Of a stretch of 64,000 bases of DNA, positions 1-8,398 are shown piece by piece. How positions within the stretch are numbered: the stretch's first letter is position 1; every line of letters starts with the position of its first letter. Where the stretch lies: contig NZ_JAIVAT010000003.1 of the NCBI RefSeq assembly GCF_020172085.1, forward strand, positions 930,001 to 994,000, given 5' to 3'. This DNA is from Rossellomorea aquimaris. Its GTDB lineage: Bacteria > Bacillota > Bacilli > Bacillales > Bacillaceae_B. A model generated the notes under the pieces. The model was not told the DNA's origin, did not search any database, and saw only the letters and a program-made list of their open reading frames with translations. A program made the translations under genes and the position numbers.

Positions 1-630
1 GACTTCTCATATGTGTCTCAATCACTGGGGATTGAAAAATATGAAAAATTCTCAGTTGAATCTCCATATGAATATGAAGAGATGATGAAAGCGTATCTTC
101 CATCATTGGAGTCCGGAAATCATTCGAAAAATAAGTATGCATGGGACAAACTGAAGAGCAATCAAGGAAAATCGTTGATACTTTTTTCATCCAAAGATGA
201 AATGAACGCCTTTAGATCCTATCAAATGGAGCAGGGAGAACAAGCGTGGAATGTTATTTATGAAGGTGACCGAGAAATCAGTGAAACCGTAAAGCAATTC
301 CAGGAGGAAACGTCCACCGTTCTATGTTCGTATCACTTATGGGAGGGATTGGACGTCCCAGGAGAGTCCCTTTCACAGGTGATGATCTACTCGCTTCCAT
401 TCCCGCCGAAGGATCCGGTATTTGATGCGAAACGTAATCATGCCGTAAATCCTAAAGATGAAGTAGATATTCCTTATATGCTGCTTCGCTTAAGGCAAGG
501 AATCGGCCGTCTGATTCGGACGAATGAAGACAAGGGGAGCGTCCATGTCCTTATGACAGGAGATGAAACATCATATAGAAACTTGGTAGAATCTGTTCTA
601 CCCGTTGGTATTGAAGTGTTGAACGTATAG
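1..630 (+). CDS. ypvA: DinG/YpvA-type ATP-dependent DNA helicase, C-terminal part
   Basis: The reading frame is open from base 1, so the start and Walker A region lie outside the window; about 209 C-terminal residues remain. The fragment has features of the second motor domain of XPD/DinG-type superfamily 2 helicases: a segment ending in CSYHLWEGLDVPGESL (motif V region) and RLRQGIGRLIRT (motif VI, with the arginine finger). Such enzymes unwind DNA 5'-3' during repair. Neighbouring ypwA supports YpvA over the exonuclease-fused DinG. The N-terminal FeS/nuclease organisation cannot be judged from this part. Confidence 0.85.
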   Translation, partial: DFSYVSQSLGIEKYEKFSVESPYEYEEMMKAYLPSLESGNHSKNKYAWDKLKSNQGKSLILFSSKDEMNAFRSYQMEQGEQAWNVIYEGDREISETVKQFQEETSTVLCSYHLWEGLDVPGESLSQVMIYSLPFPPKDPVFDAKRNHAVNPKDEVDIPYMLLRLRQGIGRLIRTNEDKGSVHVLMTGDETSYRNLVESVLPVGIEVLNV

Positions 631-636
631 AGAAAG

Positions 637-662
637 AGCCGCCTGAATGGGCGGTTTTTTTT
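637..662 (+). terminator. Rho-independent terminator after ypvA
   Basis: CCGCC/GGCGG stem with a six-base loop, followed directly by a run of eight T residues, seven bases after the stop codon. Confidence 0.85.
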
Positions 663-831
663 ATTGGGTTGAAAGATTACAGGATTTCTGTGGTGACATA
701 CAGAGTCGATAATTAAAAGCTACGTGTTACCATTTCAATTATAAAATCCCCTCTCCAATCAATCTTTCCTGAACCAAGTTGCCAGAAAAATATGATAAAA
801 TAGATTGAATGTTAAAAAGGGGGCTTTTTTA

Positions 832-2346
832 ATGAAAGAATCAATTGCAGAGACAAAAAATCGATTTCTGGATTATGTAAAGAAAATGTCTGCATACAAC
901 GAAGCACTTGCTTTGATGTTCTGGGACTTACGGACAGGTGCACCTAAAAATGGTGCGGAGCAACGGTCGGAAGTAATCGGGATGCTATCATCTGAAATGT
1001 TTGAAATGTCCACTTCAAATGAAATGGCCGCATATCTGGCGAAGCTTTCTCCAGAAGTGGATCAATTGGATGAGATGACACAAAAATTACTAGAAGAATG
1101 TCAAAAAGAGTATGATCGAAATAAAAAAATTCCAGCCTCTGAATACAGGGAGTATGTGGTTTTGCAGTCGAAAGCTGAAAGCATATGGGAAGAGGCGAAG
1201 GAGAAGGCTGATTTTGATATGTTCCAGCCTTATTTAGAAAAGCTGGTGGCATTTACGAAGAGATTCATTGATTATTGGGGCTACGAAGATAACAAGTATA
1301 ATACGTTACTTGATATGTATGAGCCAGGTGTAACCGTTGAGGTGTTGGATAAAGTATTTGGCGACCTTAGGGATCAAATCGTTCCACTTGTACATAAAAT
1401 TTCCGTATCGGATAATAAGCCATATACGGATTTCCTTTTTGAACATTTTCCAAAGGATAAGCAAAAGGAGTTTAGTCTGAAAATCCTTAATCAAATGGGA
1501 TATGATTTCGATTCAGGGAGGTTAGATGAAACGGTCCATCCTTTTGCAATTGGTTTAAACCCTGGTGATGTGAGGGTAACAACTAAGTATGATGAGAAGG
1601 ATTGGAGAACAGCCGTCTTTGGAACAATTCACGAAGGTGGTCATGCTCTGTACGAACAGAATATCTCCAAGGATTTGGTGGGTACTCCATTATGTACGGG
1701 AACATCGATGGGCATTCATGAATCTCAATCATTGTTCTATGAAAATTTTGTCGGGAGAGATCATTCTTTCTGGAAACAGAATTATTCATTACTGAAGGAA
1801 TATGCGACAGGACAGTTTGATACCATTGAACTGGACGATTTCTACAGGGCGATCAATGAATCGAAGCCTTCCTTGATCCGGATTGAAGCGGACGAATTAA
1901 CCTACGCCCTTCATATCATCATCCGCTACGAAATAGAGAAAGGATTATTTAATGATGAAATCGAAGTGAAGGATCTCCCGGAAATCTGGAATCAAAAATA
2001 TGAAGACTATCTGGGTATTCGCCCTTCCAATAACGGGGAAGGTGTTCTTCAGGATGTCCACTGGGCAGGGGGGAGTTTTGGTTACTTCCCATCTTACGCT
2101 TTGGGATATATGTATGCAGCCCAGTTTAAACGTGCCATGTTGAAGGATTTGCCACACTATGAGGATTTGTTGGAAAAAGGGGATCTAGCTCCTATTAAAG
2201 AATGGTTAACAACAAACGTTCATCAGTGGGGAAAAATGAAAAAACCGCTGGAAATCATCAAGGAAGTAACTGGAGAAGGGCTAAACGCCCAATACTTAGC
2301 CGATTATTTACTTGAGAAGTATTCAACGGTCTATTCCTTGAATTAA
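832..2346 (+). CDS. ypwA: M32 family metallocarboxypeptidase
   Basis: A 504-residue zinc carboxypeptidase of the thermostable carboxypeptidase 1 (Taq) family, expected to trim C-terminal residues from peptides in the cytoplasm. The zinc site HEGGH is at residues 267-271 and the third ligand is E297 in the family-typical HESQS motif. Length matches the family (about 500 residues). The ATG at 832 is preferred because AAAAAGGGGG lies 8-9 bases upstream; a TTG at 805 in frame has no ribosome site. There is no signal peptide. It is followed 22 bases later by the GyrI-like gene, so the two may be co-transcribed. Confidence 0.93.
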   Translation: MKESIAETKNRFLDYVKKMSAYNEALALMFWDLRTGAPKNGAEQRSEVIGMLSSEMFEMSTSNEMAAYLAKLSPEVDQLDEMTQKLLEECQKEYDRNKKIPASEYREYVVLQSKAESIWEEAKEKADFDMFQPYLEKLVAFTKRFIDYWGYEDNKYNTLLDMYEPGVTVEVLDKVFGDLRDQIVPLVHKISVSDNKPYTDFLFEHFPKDKQKEFSLKILNQMGYDFDSGRLDETVHPFAIGLNPGDVRVTTKYDEKDWRTAVFGTIHEGGHALYEQNISKDLVGTPLCTGTSMGIHESQSLFYENFVGRDHSFWKQNYSLLKEYATGQFDTIELDDFYRAINESKPSLIRIEADELTYALHIIIRYEIEKGLFNDEIEVKDLPEIWNQKYEDYLGIRPSNNGEGVLQDVHWAGGSFGYFPSYALGYMYAAQFKRAMLKDLPHYEDLLEKGDLAPIKEWLTTNVHQWGKMKKPLEIIKEVTGEGLNAQYLADYLLEKYSTVYSLN

Positions 2347-2368
2347 CAAATATATTGGAGGCAAAATC

Positions 2369-2836
2369 ATGGAAATTAAAGTAGCGTCACTTGAGGATAA
2401 ACTCCTTGTTGGAATTGGTTGGACAGGTCCCTATGGAAGAGGGGGCGAGATCCCCAGACTATTTACGAAGTTTCAACAAATGATCCCATCCATTCACCAC
2501 ATCAATGGAGATGAATGCCTATACGCACCTTTTCATGATCGAGCGACTGATTTTACGTATTACTGTACCGTAGAAGTGGATCGGGTCGAGAAGCTTCCCC
2601 CGGGGTTGGTTGAGTTGTCACTGCCTGCAGGTGAGTATGCCCATGCCCTGTATGAAGGATTGTCAACGGAAGTAGAGCAAGCTTATTTCTCTATCTTCAA
2701 CTGGATTAAAGAAAATGGATTTGAAAAAGATTACTCCAGATTGAGTGTAGAGAAATATTTATTTCAGGATAGGGAAATCAACGAATCGGAAGATAAACGG
2801 AAATTAGAGTTGTTTGTCCCAATTAAAGAGAAATAG
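2369..2836 (+). CDS. GyrI-like / effector-binding domain protein
   Basis: A 155-residue soluble protein resembling the stand-alone GyrI-like small-molecule-binding domain (also the C-terminal domain of some AraC regulators). Visible features are the N-terminal LVGIGWTGPYGRGGEIPRLF stretch, an FTYYCTVEV strand, and the LPAGEYAHALYEG segment that is usual before the last helix of this fold. No DNA-binding domain is present, so it is more likely a ligand-binding or antitoxin-like protein than a regulator. TTGGAGG provides a good ribosome site. Its ligand is unknown. Confidence 0.7.
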   Translation: MEIKVASLEDKLLVGIGWTGPYGRGGEIPRLFTKFQQMIPSIHHINGDECLYAPFHDRATDFTYYCTVEVDRVEKLPPGLVELSLPAGEYAHALYEGLSTEVEQAYFSIFNWIKENGFEKDYSRLSVEKYLFQDREINESEDKRKLELFVPIKEK

Positions 2837-2872
2837 TAAAGAGGAGGCTTCTGTTGAAGTCTCCTCTTTTTA
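2837..2872 (+). terminator. Rho-independent terminator
   Basis: Near-perfect hairpin with arms AAAGAGGAG and CTCCTCTTT extended by CTTC/GAAG, loop TGTT, then T-rich sequence. It ends the ypwA-GyrI transcript. Confidence 0.85.
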
Positions 2873-2877
2873 GTGAT

Positions 2878-3160
2878 GTCGCCTCTGAGCGAGCCGCCTC
2901 CGCTTTTCGGGTCTAGCTCCGGCGGCTAGAGGCTCGAGGTCATAAGTCAAACCAACCAAAAAGGCCAAGAACGCCTTTCCGGTTGGTTCGTCTTATGCTT
3001 GTCGCCTCTGAATGAGCCGCCTGCGCTTTTCGAGTTGTCCAGCTCCGGCGGCTAGAGGCTCGAGGTCATAAGTCAAACCAACCAAAAAGGCAAAGAGCGC
3101 CTTTCCGGTTGGTTCGTCTTATGCTTGTCGCCTCTGAATGAGCCGCCTACGCTTTTCTTG
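2878..3160. repeat. Structured repeat B, two full units plus a partial third
   Basis: Unit starts (GTCGCCTCTGA) are at 2878, 3001 and 3127, giving periods of 123 and 126 bp; the third unit is cut short at the stop codon of the oxidase gene. Each unit has nested stems: invariant GGCGGCT/AGCCGCC outside, AGAGGC/GCCTCT inside it, then a central ACCAACC/GGTTGGT hairpin continued by an AAAGGC/GCCTTT stem. The same unit occurs in reverse orientation at 16161-16535 and inside the composite elements at 18138-18487 and 37729-38359. No coding potential was seen. This fills the 324-base gap here. Confidence 0.9.
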
Positions 3161-4807
3161 TTACCACATACGATATCCCTTTGATGCAGGTGGAGCGTTT
3201 TGGATCATGTCAATGAATGGAGCAGAGTAGGCTACGAGAATGAGTGCTGCCAGGATGGTTAGCCATATTTTCCAGTTTTCCAAGGCCATAGGTGTTCTCT
3301 CAGCTGTTTCTGCTTGCTCTCCGACAGGGAATTCTTCTTCCCCTTTAGGTGAGAAAAAGGCCAGGTTGATAAAGATATAAAGGACTAAAATGATGCCTAT
3401 GAAGAGAATGGTTCCCCCGACGGCCTGTGCGATTTGATAAGGAATCCAGTCAAGTGCCTGAGGTGCATCTCCGTAAGTGGAATAAGAAGACCTCCTAGGT
3501 GCACCGAGTAATCCAACCGCGTGCATGGCACCAGACATGATGCTCATTCCGACAGCCCATACAATCGCTTGGACGATGGCCAGTTTGTTCATCGCTTTCG
3601 TTAAAACACGCCCAGTTAAGTGAGGAACCAGCCAATAAGCAATTCCAAAGAACGTTAAGACGACAGATGTTGCCAGAGTTAAGTGAAAGTGTCCGGTTAC
3701 CCAAATCGTGTTATGAACAACCTGATTCATTTGATTGGAAGCATTGATCAAGCCGCCGGCTCCAGCAGGAATGAATGCAACCATTCCAATGAAAGGAACC
3801 GTAAAACGGGCATCTCCCCATGGGAGTTTCTTGAACCATCCGAACAAACCAGTCGCTCCCTTGGATCGTCCATACATTTCAAATGTTGCAAACAATGAGA
3901 ATGCTGTCATTAGGGAGGGAATGACTACCATAAACGTCAAAATTACCTGCAAGAACTTCCAGTATGCATCAATTCCCGGTTCTACTAATTGATGATGGAA
4001 TCCGACTGGAATCGAGAAGAGAAGGAACAGAATAAAGGATAGTCGTGCCAATGAATCTGAAAAGATTTTTCCGCCGATGACTTTTGGAATGATTACGTAC
4101 CATGCCATATAAGCAGGCAGCAACCAAAAATACACAAGAGGGTGACCGAAATACCAGAATAATGTTCGACTGACAAGCACATCGACCCTATCTACCAAGC
4201 CAAGTGACCAAGGCAGAAGTTGGAATAGGACAGTTCCTGCAACCCCAATGGTGGCAACAATCCATAAGACAGTATTGATGATGGCCATGAAGGTTAACAA
4301 AGGACTCGGTTGCCCAGGATGTTCTTTCCTCCAGCTCACGTATTTCATGATCATCCCTGCTCCGCCAAGCCAGCTTCCAACCACTACAAAGGTTAATCCT
4401 AAGTAGAAGATCCAATGTGCTTGCAATGGAGCATAAAATGTATAAAGGACGGTTGCTTCATTTAATAGAATCATAACGGCAGCCATGATTGTACCGATAA
4501 GCATGACCCAGAAACCTAACCACCCCATCAAACGGGATTTTCCGGAATAGGTCCCTGACGTCCGGGAAATGGCGGCATGCTGGAATCCAAGGATAAAGAA
4601 AGTTGTGAGTACTAATCCGAGTAACACTCCGTGAACCGTCAACACTTGATAATACCCAATACCTGCAGGCAACGTGAATCTGCCTGATCGGACCAAAACT
4701 TGTAACAGACCTGCCAATCCACCAAGTGCGAGAGCAGCAAATCCAACATAAATATGAGCCATTGCCAGAGTGGCATCTCTTTTATCGATTCTCACAAATG
4801 TTTTCAT
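3161..4807 (-). CDS. cbaA: ba3-type cytochrome c oxidase subunit I
   Basis: A 548-residue polytopic membrane protein of the B-type (ba3) haem-copper oxidase group, the catalytic subunit that reduces O2 to water and pumps protons. Visible features are about 13 hydrophobic segments, TVHGVLLG (low-spin haem histidine), the CuB/tyrosine motif GHPLVYFWLLPAY, a GFHHQ segment (further CuB histidines), and WVTGHFHLT (haem histidines). The B-type assignment rests on the short length, the ba3-like motif spacing and the small subunit II next to it. It starts at ATG 4807 immediately after subunit II stops. The 3' end abuts structured repeat B. Confidence 0.93.
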   Translation of the reverse strand: MKTFVRIDKRDATLAMAHIYVGFAALALGGLAGLLQVLVRSGRFTLPAGIGYYQVLTVHGVLLGLVLTTFFILGFQHAAISRTSGTYSGKSRLMGWLGFWVMLIGTIMAAVMILLNEATVLYTFYAPLQAHWIFYLGLTFVVVGSWLGGAGMIMKYVSWRKEHPGQPSPLLTFMAIINTVLWIVATIGVAGTVLFQLLPWSLGLVDRVDVLVSRTLFWYFGHPLVYFWLLPAYMAWYVIIPKVIGGKIFSDSLARLSFILFLLFSIPVGFHHQLVEPGIDAYWKFLQVILTFMVVIPSLMTAFSLFATFEMYGRSKGATGLFGWFKKLPWGDARFTVPFIGMVAFIPAGAGGLINASNQMNQVVHNTIWVTGHFHLTLATSVVLTFFGIAYWLVPHLTGRVLTKAMNKLAIVQAIVWAVGMSIMSGAMHAVGLLGAPRRSSYSTYGDAPQALDWIPYQIAQAVGGTILFIGIILVLYIFINLAFFSPKGEEEFPVGEQAETAERTPMALENWKIWLTILAALILVAYSAPFIDMIQNAPPASKGYRMW

Positions 4808-5284
4808 TTAGTCCACCACCTTTATCATAGATTTCATCGTGTGATGTCCGACACCACAATATTCATTGCAGACAATGAGGAACTCGCCCGCTTGATCAAG
4901 AGTTGTCGTGTATTCACTCACGAATCCTGGTTCAAGCATCATGTTGATATTGGTTCCTGCCACTTCAAATCCGTGAACGACGTCCTTGGTGGTGGCGATG
5001 ATTTTAAGTGTAGAACCCTTGGGGATTTCGACTTCACCAGGAGTATAAAGAAAAGCAGAAGCAACGAACACCAACTCATAATCCCATGCCTTTCCTTCCA
5101 CTTTTTTTAATCCGGGTTTATTGAATGGAGCGATTTGGTCCACCTGCTCCGGATTGACATAAGCCTTCGCACTTGGAGGCTGATGCCCCTGATGAAAAGC
5201 AGAAATTCCTAAAATGATTAAAAAAATAATAAGAGACCCTGTACCCAACGTTAACCACCATTTCTCATAGCGATGCATGTGCAT
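4808..5284 (-). CDS. cbaB: ba3-type cytochrome c oxidase subunit II (CuA)
   Basis: A 158-residue subunit with one N-terminal membrane anchor (about residues 9-27) and an exported cupredoxin domain. The CuA site is complete: a histidine in VVHGFEV and the CNEYCGVGHHTM motif (C-x3-C-x3-H-x2-M). It receives electrons from cytochrome c. The ATG at 5284 is chosen because AAGGAG lies 8 bases upstream; a GTG at 5293 overlaps that site. The single transmembrane helix and short length are typical of ba3 enzymes rather than the two-helix aa3 subunit. It is contiguous with subunit I and 17 bases downstream of subunit IIa. Confidence 0.92.
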   Translation of the reverse strand: MHMHRYEKWWLTLGTGSLIIFLIILGISAFHQGHQPPSAKAYVNPEQVDQIAPFNKPGLKKVEGKAWDYELVFVASAFLYTPGEVEIPKGSTLKIIATTKDVVHGFEVAGTNINMMLEPGFVSEYTTTLDQAGEFLIVCNEYCGVGHHTMKSMIKVVD

Positions 5285-5301
5285 ATAAATCACTCCTTAA
5301 A

Positions 5302-5451
5302 TTAAAAACGATTCAGAAATAGAAAGAATACCCCAAGCCATGTAAGGACTAAAAAGCCTCCCAGAACTAAAACGGAAGTAAATGTACCTTTTAATGAATT
5401 GGAATCCTTTAATTTCACTTCAGTTTTTTGACGTAATTCCGGTTTTCCCAT
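5302..5451 (-). CDS. cbaD: Cytochrome c oxidase subunit IIa (single-helix peptide)
   Basis: A 49-residue peptide: a charged N-terminus (MGKPELRQKTEVKLK) followed by one hydrophobic helix with the TWLGVFFLF core. Position and architecture match subunit IIa of ba3 oxidases, which occupies the place of the missing first helix of subunit II. It lies directly upstream of subunit II on the same strand. Of three in-frame ATG codons (5469, 5460, 5451), the third has the best-spaced ribosome site (AAAGGA, 9 bases). It is small enough to be missed by gene finders. Confidence 0.8.
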   Translation of the reverse strand: MGKPELRQKTEVKLKDSNSLKGTFTSVLVLGGFLVLTWLGVFFLFLNRF

Positions 5452-5495
5452 TCCACTCATTCCTTTCATGAAGCGAAGACTGATTTGATACCTTT

Positions 5496-5539
5496 ATCAT
5501 AAGGGAGTACATCTCGTCTAATCTGTGATAAATGTCACA
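5496..5539 (-). promoter_or_regulatory. FNR-like site and candidate -10 of the ba3 oxidase operon
   Basis: TGTGACATTTATCACA (5539 to 5524 on this strand) is an exact match to the TGTGA-N6-TCACA palindrome bound by Bacillus Fnr. Twenty-two bases downstream is TATGAT (5501-5496), a good sigma-A -10, with no obvious -35. The start point inferred about 6-7 bases after the -10 puts the palindrome centre at roughly -41.5, the usual position for activation by FNR/CRP-family proteins. Regulator identity is inferred; other CRP-family proteins bind similar sites. Confidence 0.65.
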
Positions 5540-5658
5540 CTTGGTGGGGAGATTTGTGAAGAAAATGTGAAGAGATTGGAAATTGGGCCATTGTGCGTGT
5601 TCATTTGAAGGGAGGCGATGCATAAAGTGTAGGAATGACCATGGAGGGAGAGAATCAG

Positions 5659-5793
5659 ATGGAAAAATATTATTGTAGACAGTGTTGCCAGATCTTTTCA
5701 GAAAAAATGATTTGTCCTCAATGTCATCTGCCGGTAGAAGCAAAAATACACATTCAGGTACACCACCAGCAAGGGAAAAAAGATCATCGGTGA
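5659..5793 (+). CDS. Small zinc-ribbon-like protein
   Basis: A 44-residue ORF with a compact cysteine array: CRQCC near residue 6 and CPQCH near residue 19, so four cysteines in two C-x2-C knuckles can bind one zinc ion. The basic, histidine-rich tail ends in QQGKKDHR. The ribosome site GGAGGG lies 8-9 bases before the ATG. It stands between the divergent oxidase operon and the SDR gene, 65 bases before the latter, so it may be co-transcribed with it. The function is not recognised; short proteins of this kind are often nucleic-acid or protein-binding accessory factors. Confidence 0.6.
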   Translation: MEKYYCRQCCQIFSEKMICPQCHLPVEAKIHIQVHHQQGKKDHR

Positions 5794-5857
5794 GACTTTG
5801 GAAGGCGGCATGTGCTAATATAAAGAAGATTCAAATAAAAAGAAAGGCGGTGGGGGG

Positions 5858-6628
5858 ATGTTTGTTCCTTCATTTTCATTAAAAGATAAATTGGCTGTTG
5901 TCACTGGAGCGGGCCGCGGAATTGGACAGGCATTGAGTATCGGGTTAGCCGAAGCAGGATCTGACGTGATCTTATTATCCAGGACAAGAGTTGATTTAGA
6001 AGAAACGGCTGTTGAAATCGAGAAACTAGGAAGGAAAGCCCATATCCTCCCGACAGATGTAACATCACGTGAGGATATTAAAAAAGTGATAGCCTACATA
6101 GAAAACCATGATTTGACCATTGATATTCTAATCAATAACGCAGGGATGAATATTCGTTCGAGTGCCTTGGAGGTAACCGATGACGAATGGGAAAAAATCA
6201 TGGACACGAATTTAAAATCCGCTTTCATGATGAGCCAGGAAGTGGGAAAACATATGCAAGGAAGGAAGCAGGGGAAAATCATCAATATTGCTTCGGTCGC
6301 AGGTCATGTCGCTCTCAGGACCGGTGTGGTTTATGCTTCCACAAAAGCAGCGATGATCCAAATGACGAAAGTATTAGCAATGGAATGGGGGCAATACAAT
6401 ATTAATGTCAATAGCATCGGCCCCTGGTATTTCAAAACACCCTTAACCAAAGAACTTCTTCAAAATGAAGAGTATGTAAACGATATCCTGAACGTCACGC
6501 CATTAAAAAGGATCGGTGAACTGAAAGAATTGGTTGGGCCTGCAGTATTCCTCGCATCGGACGCTTCAAATTATGTTACCGGCCAAACTCTATTCGTAGA
6601 TGGTGGCATGACGATTCATGGGTTTTGA
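5858..6628 (+). CDS. SDR family NAD(P)-dependent oxidoreductase
   Basis: A 256-residue classical short-chain dehydrogenase/reductase. The nucleotide-binding motif TGAGRGIG is at residues 16-23, NNAG follows, and the catalytic S146-Y159-K163 set is intact (IASVAG and YASTK). The C-terminal LASDASNYVTGQTLFVDGG segment is typical. The pattern resembles gluconate 5-dehydrogenase/3-oxoacyl reductase-type enzymes, but substrate cannot be read from sequence. GGCGGTGGGGGG gives a strong ribosome site, and a bidirectional terminator follows directly, so it may form a two-gene unit with the zinc-ribbon ORF. Confidence 0.9.
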   Translation: MFVPSFSLKDKLAVVTGAGRGIGQALSIGLAEAGSDVILLSRTRVDLEETAVEIEKLGRKAHILPTDVTSREDIKKVIAYIENHDLTIDILINNAGMNIRSSALEVTDDEWEKIMDTNLKSAFMMSQEVGKHMQGRKQGKIINIASVAGHVALRTGVVYASTKAAMIQMTKVLAMEWGQYNINVNSIGPWYFKTPLTKELLQNEEYVNDILNVTPLKRIGELKELVGPAVFLASDASNYVTGQTLFVDGGMTIHGF

Positions 6629-6639
6629 ATCTTACATGA

Positions 6640-6673
6640 CAAAAGGCTAACCTACGTCCAGGTTAGCCTTTTG
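6640..6673. terminator. Bidirectional terminator between SDR gene and cheX
   Basis: Perfect inverted repeat CAAAAGGCTAACCT / AGGTTAGCCTTTTG with a six-base loop, A-rich on one side and T-rich on the other. It sits between convergent genes and can serve both. Confidence 0.9.
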
Positions 6674-6685
6674 TTTGAACAATCT

Positions 6686-7135
6686 CTATTCCATCATCAA
6701 AACGACTAGGAAATCCCCCACATTTTCAATGGTAAGGGGTAGTTTTAATGCTTTGTCAAACCCATACATCTTGGATTGACCGACAATAACGGTAGGGGGG
6801 GTGATGTCCAGTGAGTGTCCGGCATGTGCAAGGAGTGTAGCAAGATTTCCTGCAATCATATTTCCGAGTTCCCCCGCAAAAGATTCAAGCATTTCACCTT
6901 CCAGCGGCATTCCAAACATAGATGCTCCCAAACCTTGAAAGCTCTCCTCTTCTCCATCGATGATCATTCTTCCTCTGACATCACCAGTGAAGCCGATGAG
7001 TACACCGATTTTATGTTGGCTGAACGGCTCGGTCAGCAATGACGGCTTTAAAACGTCAATGTTTAAAGGAATGACCCCCTTAATCGCTTCAACCGAACTA
7101 TTGAGTATATCTGTGACACTTTTCGTTAAAATCAT
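6686..7135 (-). CDS. cheX: CheX-type chemotaxis phosphatase
   Basis: A 149-residue protein of the CheC/CheX/FliY family, which removes phosphate from CheY-P and so resets the flagellar switch signal. The characteristic E-x2-N catalytic motif is seen once, as E89-L90-G91-N92 within SFAGELGNMIAGNLAT; CheC usually carries two copies, so CheX is the better match. Length fits CheX. The start is supported by GGAGGAAACGAC upstream on this strand. It stands alone rather than in a che operon. A general chemotaxis-associated phosphatase role is inferred. Confidence 0.85.
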   Translation of the reverse strand: MILTKSVTDILNSSVEAIKGVIPLNIDVLKPSLLTEPFSQHKIGVLIGFTGDVRGRMIIDGEEESFQGLGASMFGMPLEGEMLESFAGELGNMIAGNLATLLAHAGHSLDITPPTVIVGQSKMYGFDKALKLPLTIENVGDFLVVLMME

Positions 7136-7327
7136 GTCGTTTCCTCCAGTATTTTGTCACTATAATCATACCATATCACCCAGGAATAAAGGATGGTATT
7201 TTAACAATTGTTTCATACTAAAGAACTATTTTCCTGCATGTGAATAAATAAAGCATGACACAATATACATGTTTTAAATGCTTTTGGTAAAGCTATCCTT
7301 ACATGGAAGTGTAAGGAGTGAACATGA

Positions 7328-8398
7328 ATGCCGAAAATACTCTCAGTCGAAACTGAAATTCCGCCTGTGAAAATCACGCAAAACGATGCAGCAGAATTCG
7401 CAACACAATTATTTTCTTCAAGTTTTAGGGACATTGGACGTTTGATTCAGGTGTTTCAAAATGGCGAAATCGAAAGTCGTTATTTTGTGAAAGATCTGGA
7501 GTGGTTCTCTAGGGATCACTCCTTGCAGGAAAAAAACGATGAATTTATACACCATGCCGTTGAGTTGGGGAGTAAAGTGGTCAAGAAGAGTCTTTCAAAT
7601 CAAAATCTTACACTGGATGATATAGATGCCATCTATACAATCTCTACATCGGGGCTTTCAACCCCGAGTCTTGAAGCGAGGATAATGAATCGTCTTTCTT
7701 TTTCTCCGCATGTGAAACGAATTCCGATATGGGGATTGGGATGTGCAGGAGGAGCGAGTGGGTTATCCCGTGCATACGAGTACTGTTTAGCGTTTCCTGC
7801 AGCAAATGTTCTAGTTCTTTCCATCGAACTGTGCTCATTGACCTTTCAACACGGAGATCGTTCAAAAAGTAATTTGATCGGGACGTCTCTTTTCGCAGAT
7901 GGTGTGGCATGTGCTCTTGTTTGCGGGGACGACAGCCCGGCTCTGAATGGAACATCCAAGCCACTACCATCGATATTCGCCACTCAGTCCACGCTGCTCC
8001 AGGATTCACTTGATGTCATGGGATGGGAAGTAAAGGATGATGGGTTGTACGTCGTATTTTCCAAAGATATTCCTACACTGGTGAAACAGTGGCTTCGGCC
8101 AAATGTTGAAGGCTTCATTCAGGCCAATGGTCTGGATCTAAAGGATATAAAGCATTTTATAGCCCATCCTGGTGGAAAGAAAGTGATTGAGGGGTATATG
8201 GATGCTTTGGGAATGGATGAAAGCATGACCTCCGAATCCATGAAGGTGTTAAAGGAATTTGGAAATATGTCCTCTGTAACAATTCTTTATGTTCTCAAAG
8301 AATTCATGGACAAAGATTGTAAGTGTGGAGATATTGGCCTTGGCACGGCATTGGGGCCGGGATTTAGTTCCGAGCTTCTATTAATGAGGTGGGAATGA
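7328..8398 (+). CDS. bpsA: Type III polyketide synthase
   Basis: A 356-residue chalcone-synthase-fold enzyme that condenses acyl-CoA starters with malonyl-CoA. The catalytic triad is intact: C139 in GLGCAGG, H280 in FIAHPGG and N313 in EFGNMSS. In B. subtilis, BpsA makes long-chain alkylpyrones from fatty acyl-CoA, and the next gene methylates them; the same order and a translational overlap are seen here, so the same job is likely. The start is ATG at 7328 after TAAGGAGTGAAC. The products are membrane-associated lipids of unclear role. Confidence 0.92.
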   Translation: MPKILSVETEIPPVKITQNDAAEFATQLFSSSFRDIGRLIQVFQNGEIESRYFVKDLEWFSRDHSLQEKNDEFIHHAVELGSKVVKKSLSNQNLTLDDIDAIYTISTSGLSTPSLEARIMNRLSFSPHVKRIPIWGLGCAGGASGLSRAYEYCLAFPAANVLVLSIELCSLTFQHGDRSKSNLIGTSLFADGVACALVCGDDSPALNGTSKPLPSIFATQSTLLQDSLDVMGWEVKDDGLYVVFSKDIPTLVKQWLRPNVEGFIQANGLDLKDIKHFIAHPGGKKVIEGYMDALGMDESMTSESMKVLKEFGNMSSVTILYVLKEFMDKDCKCGDIGLGTALGPGFSSELLLMRWE

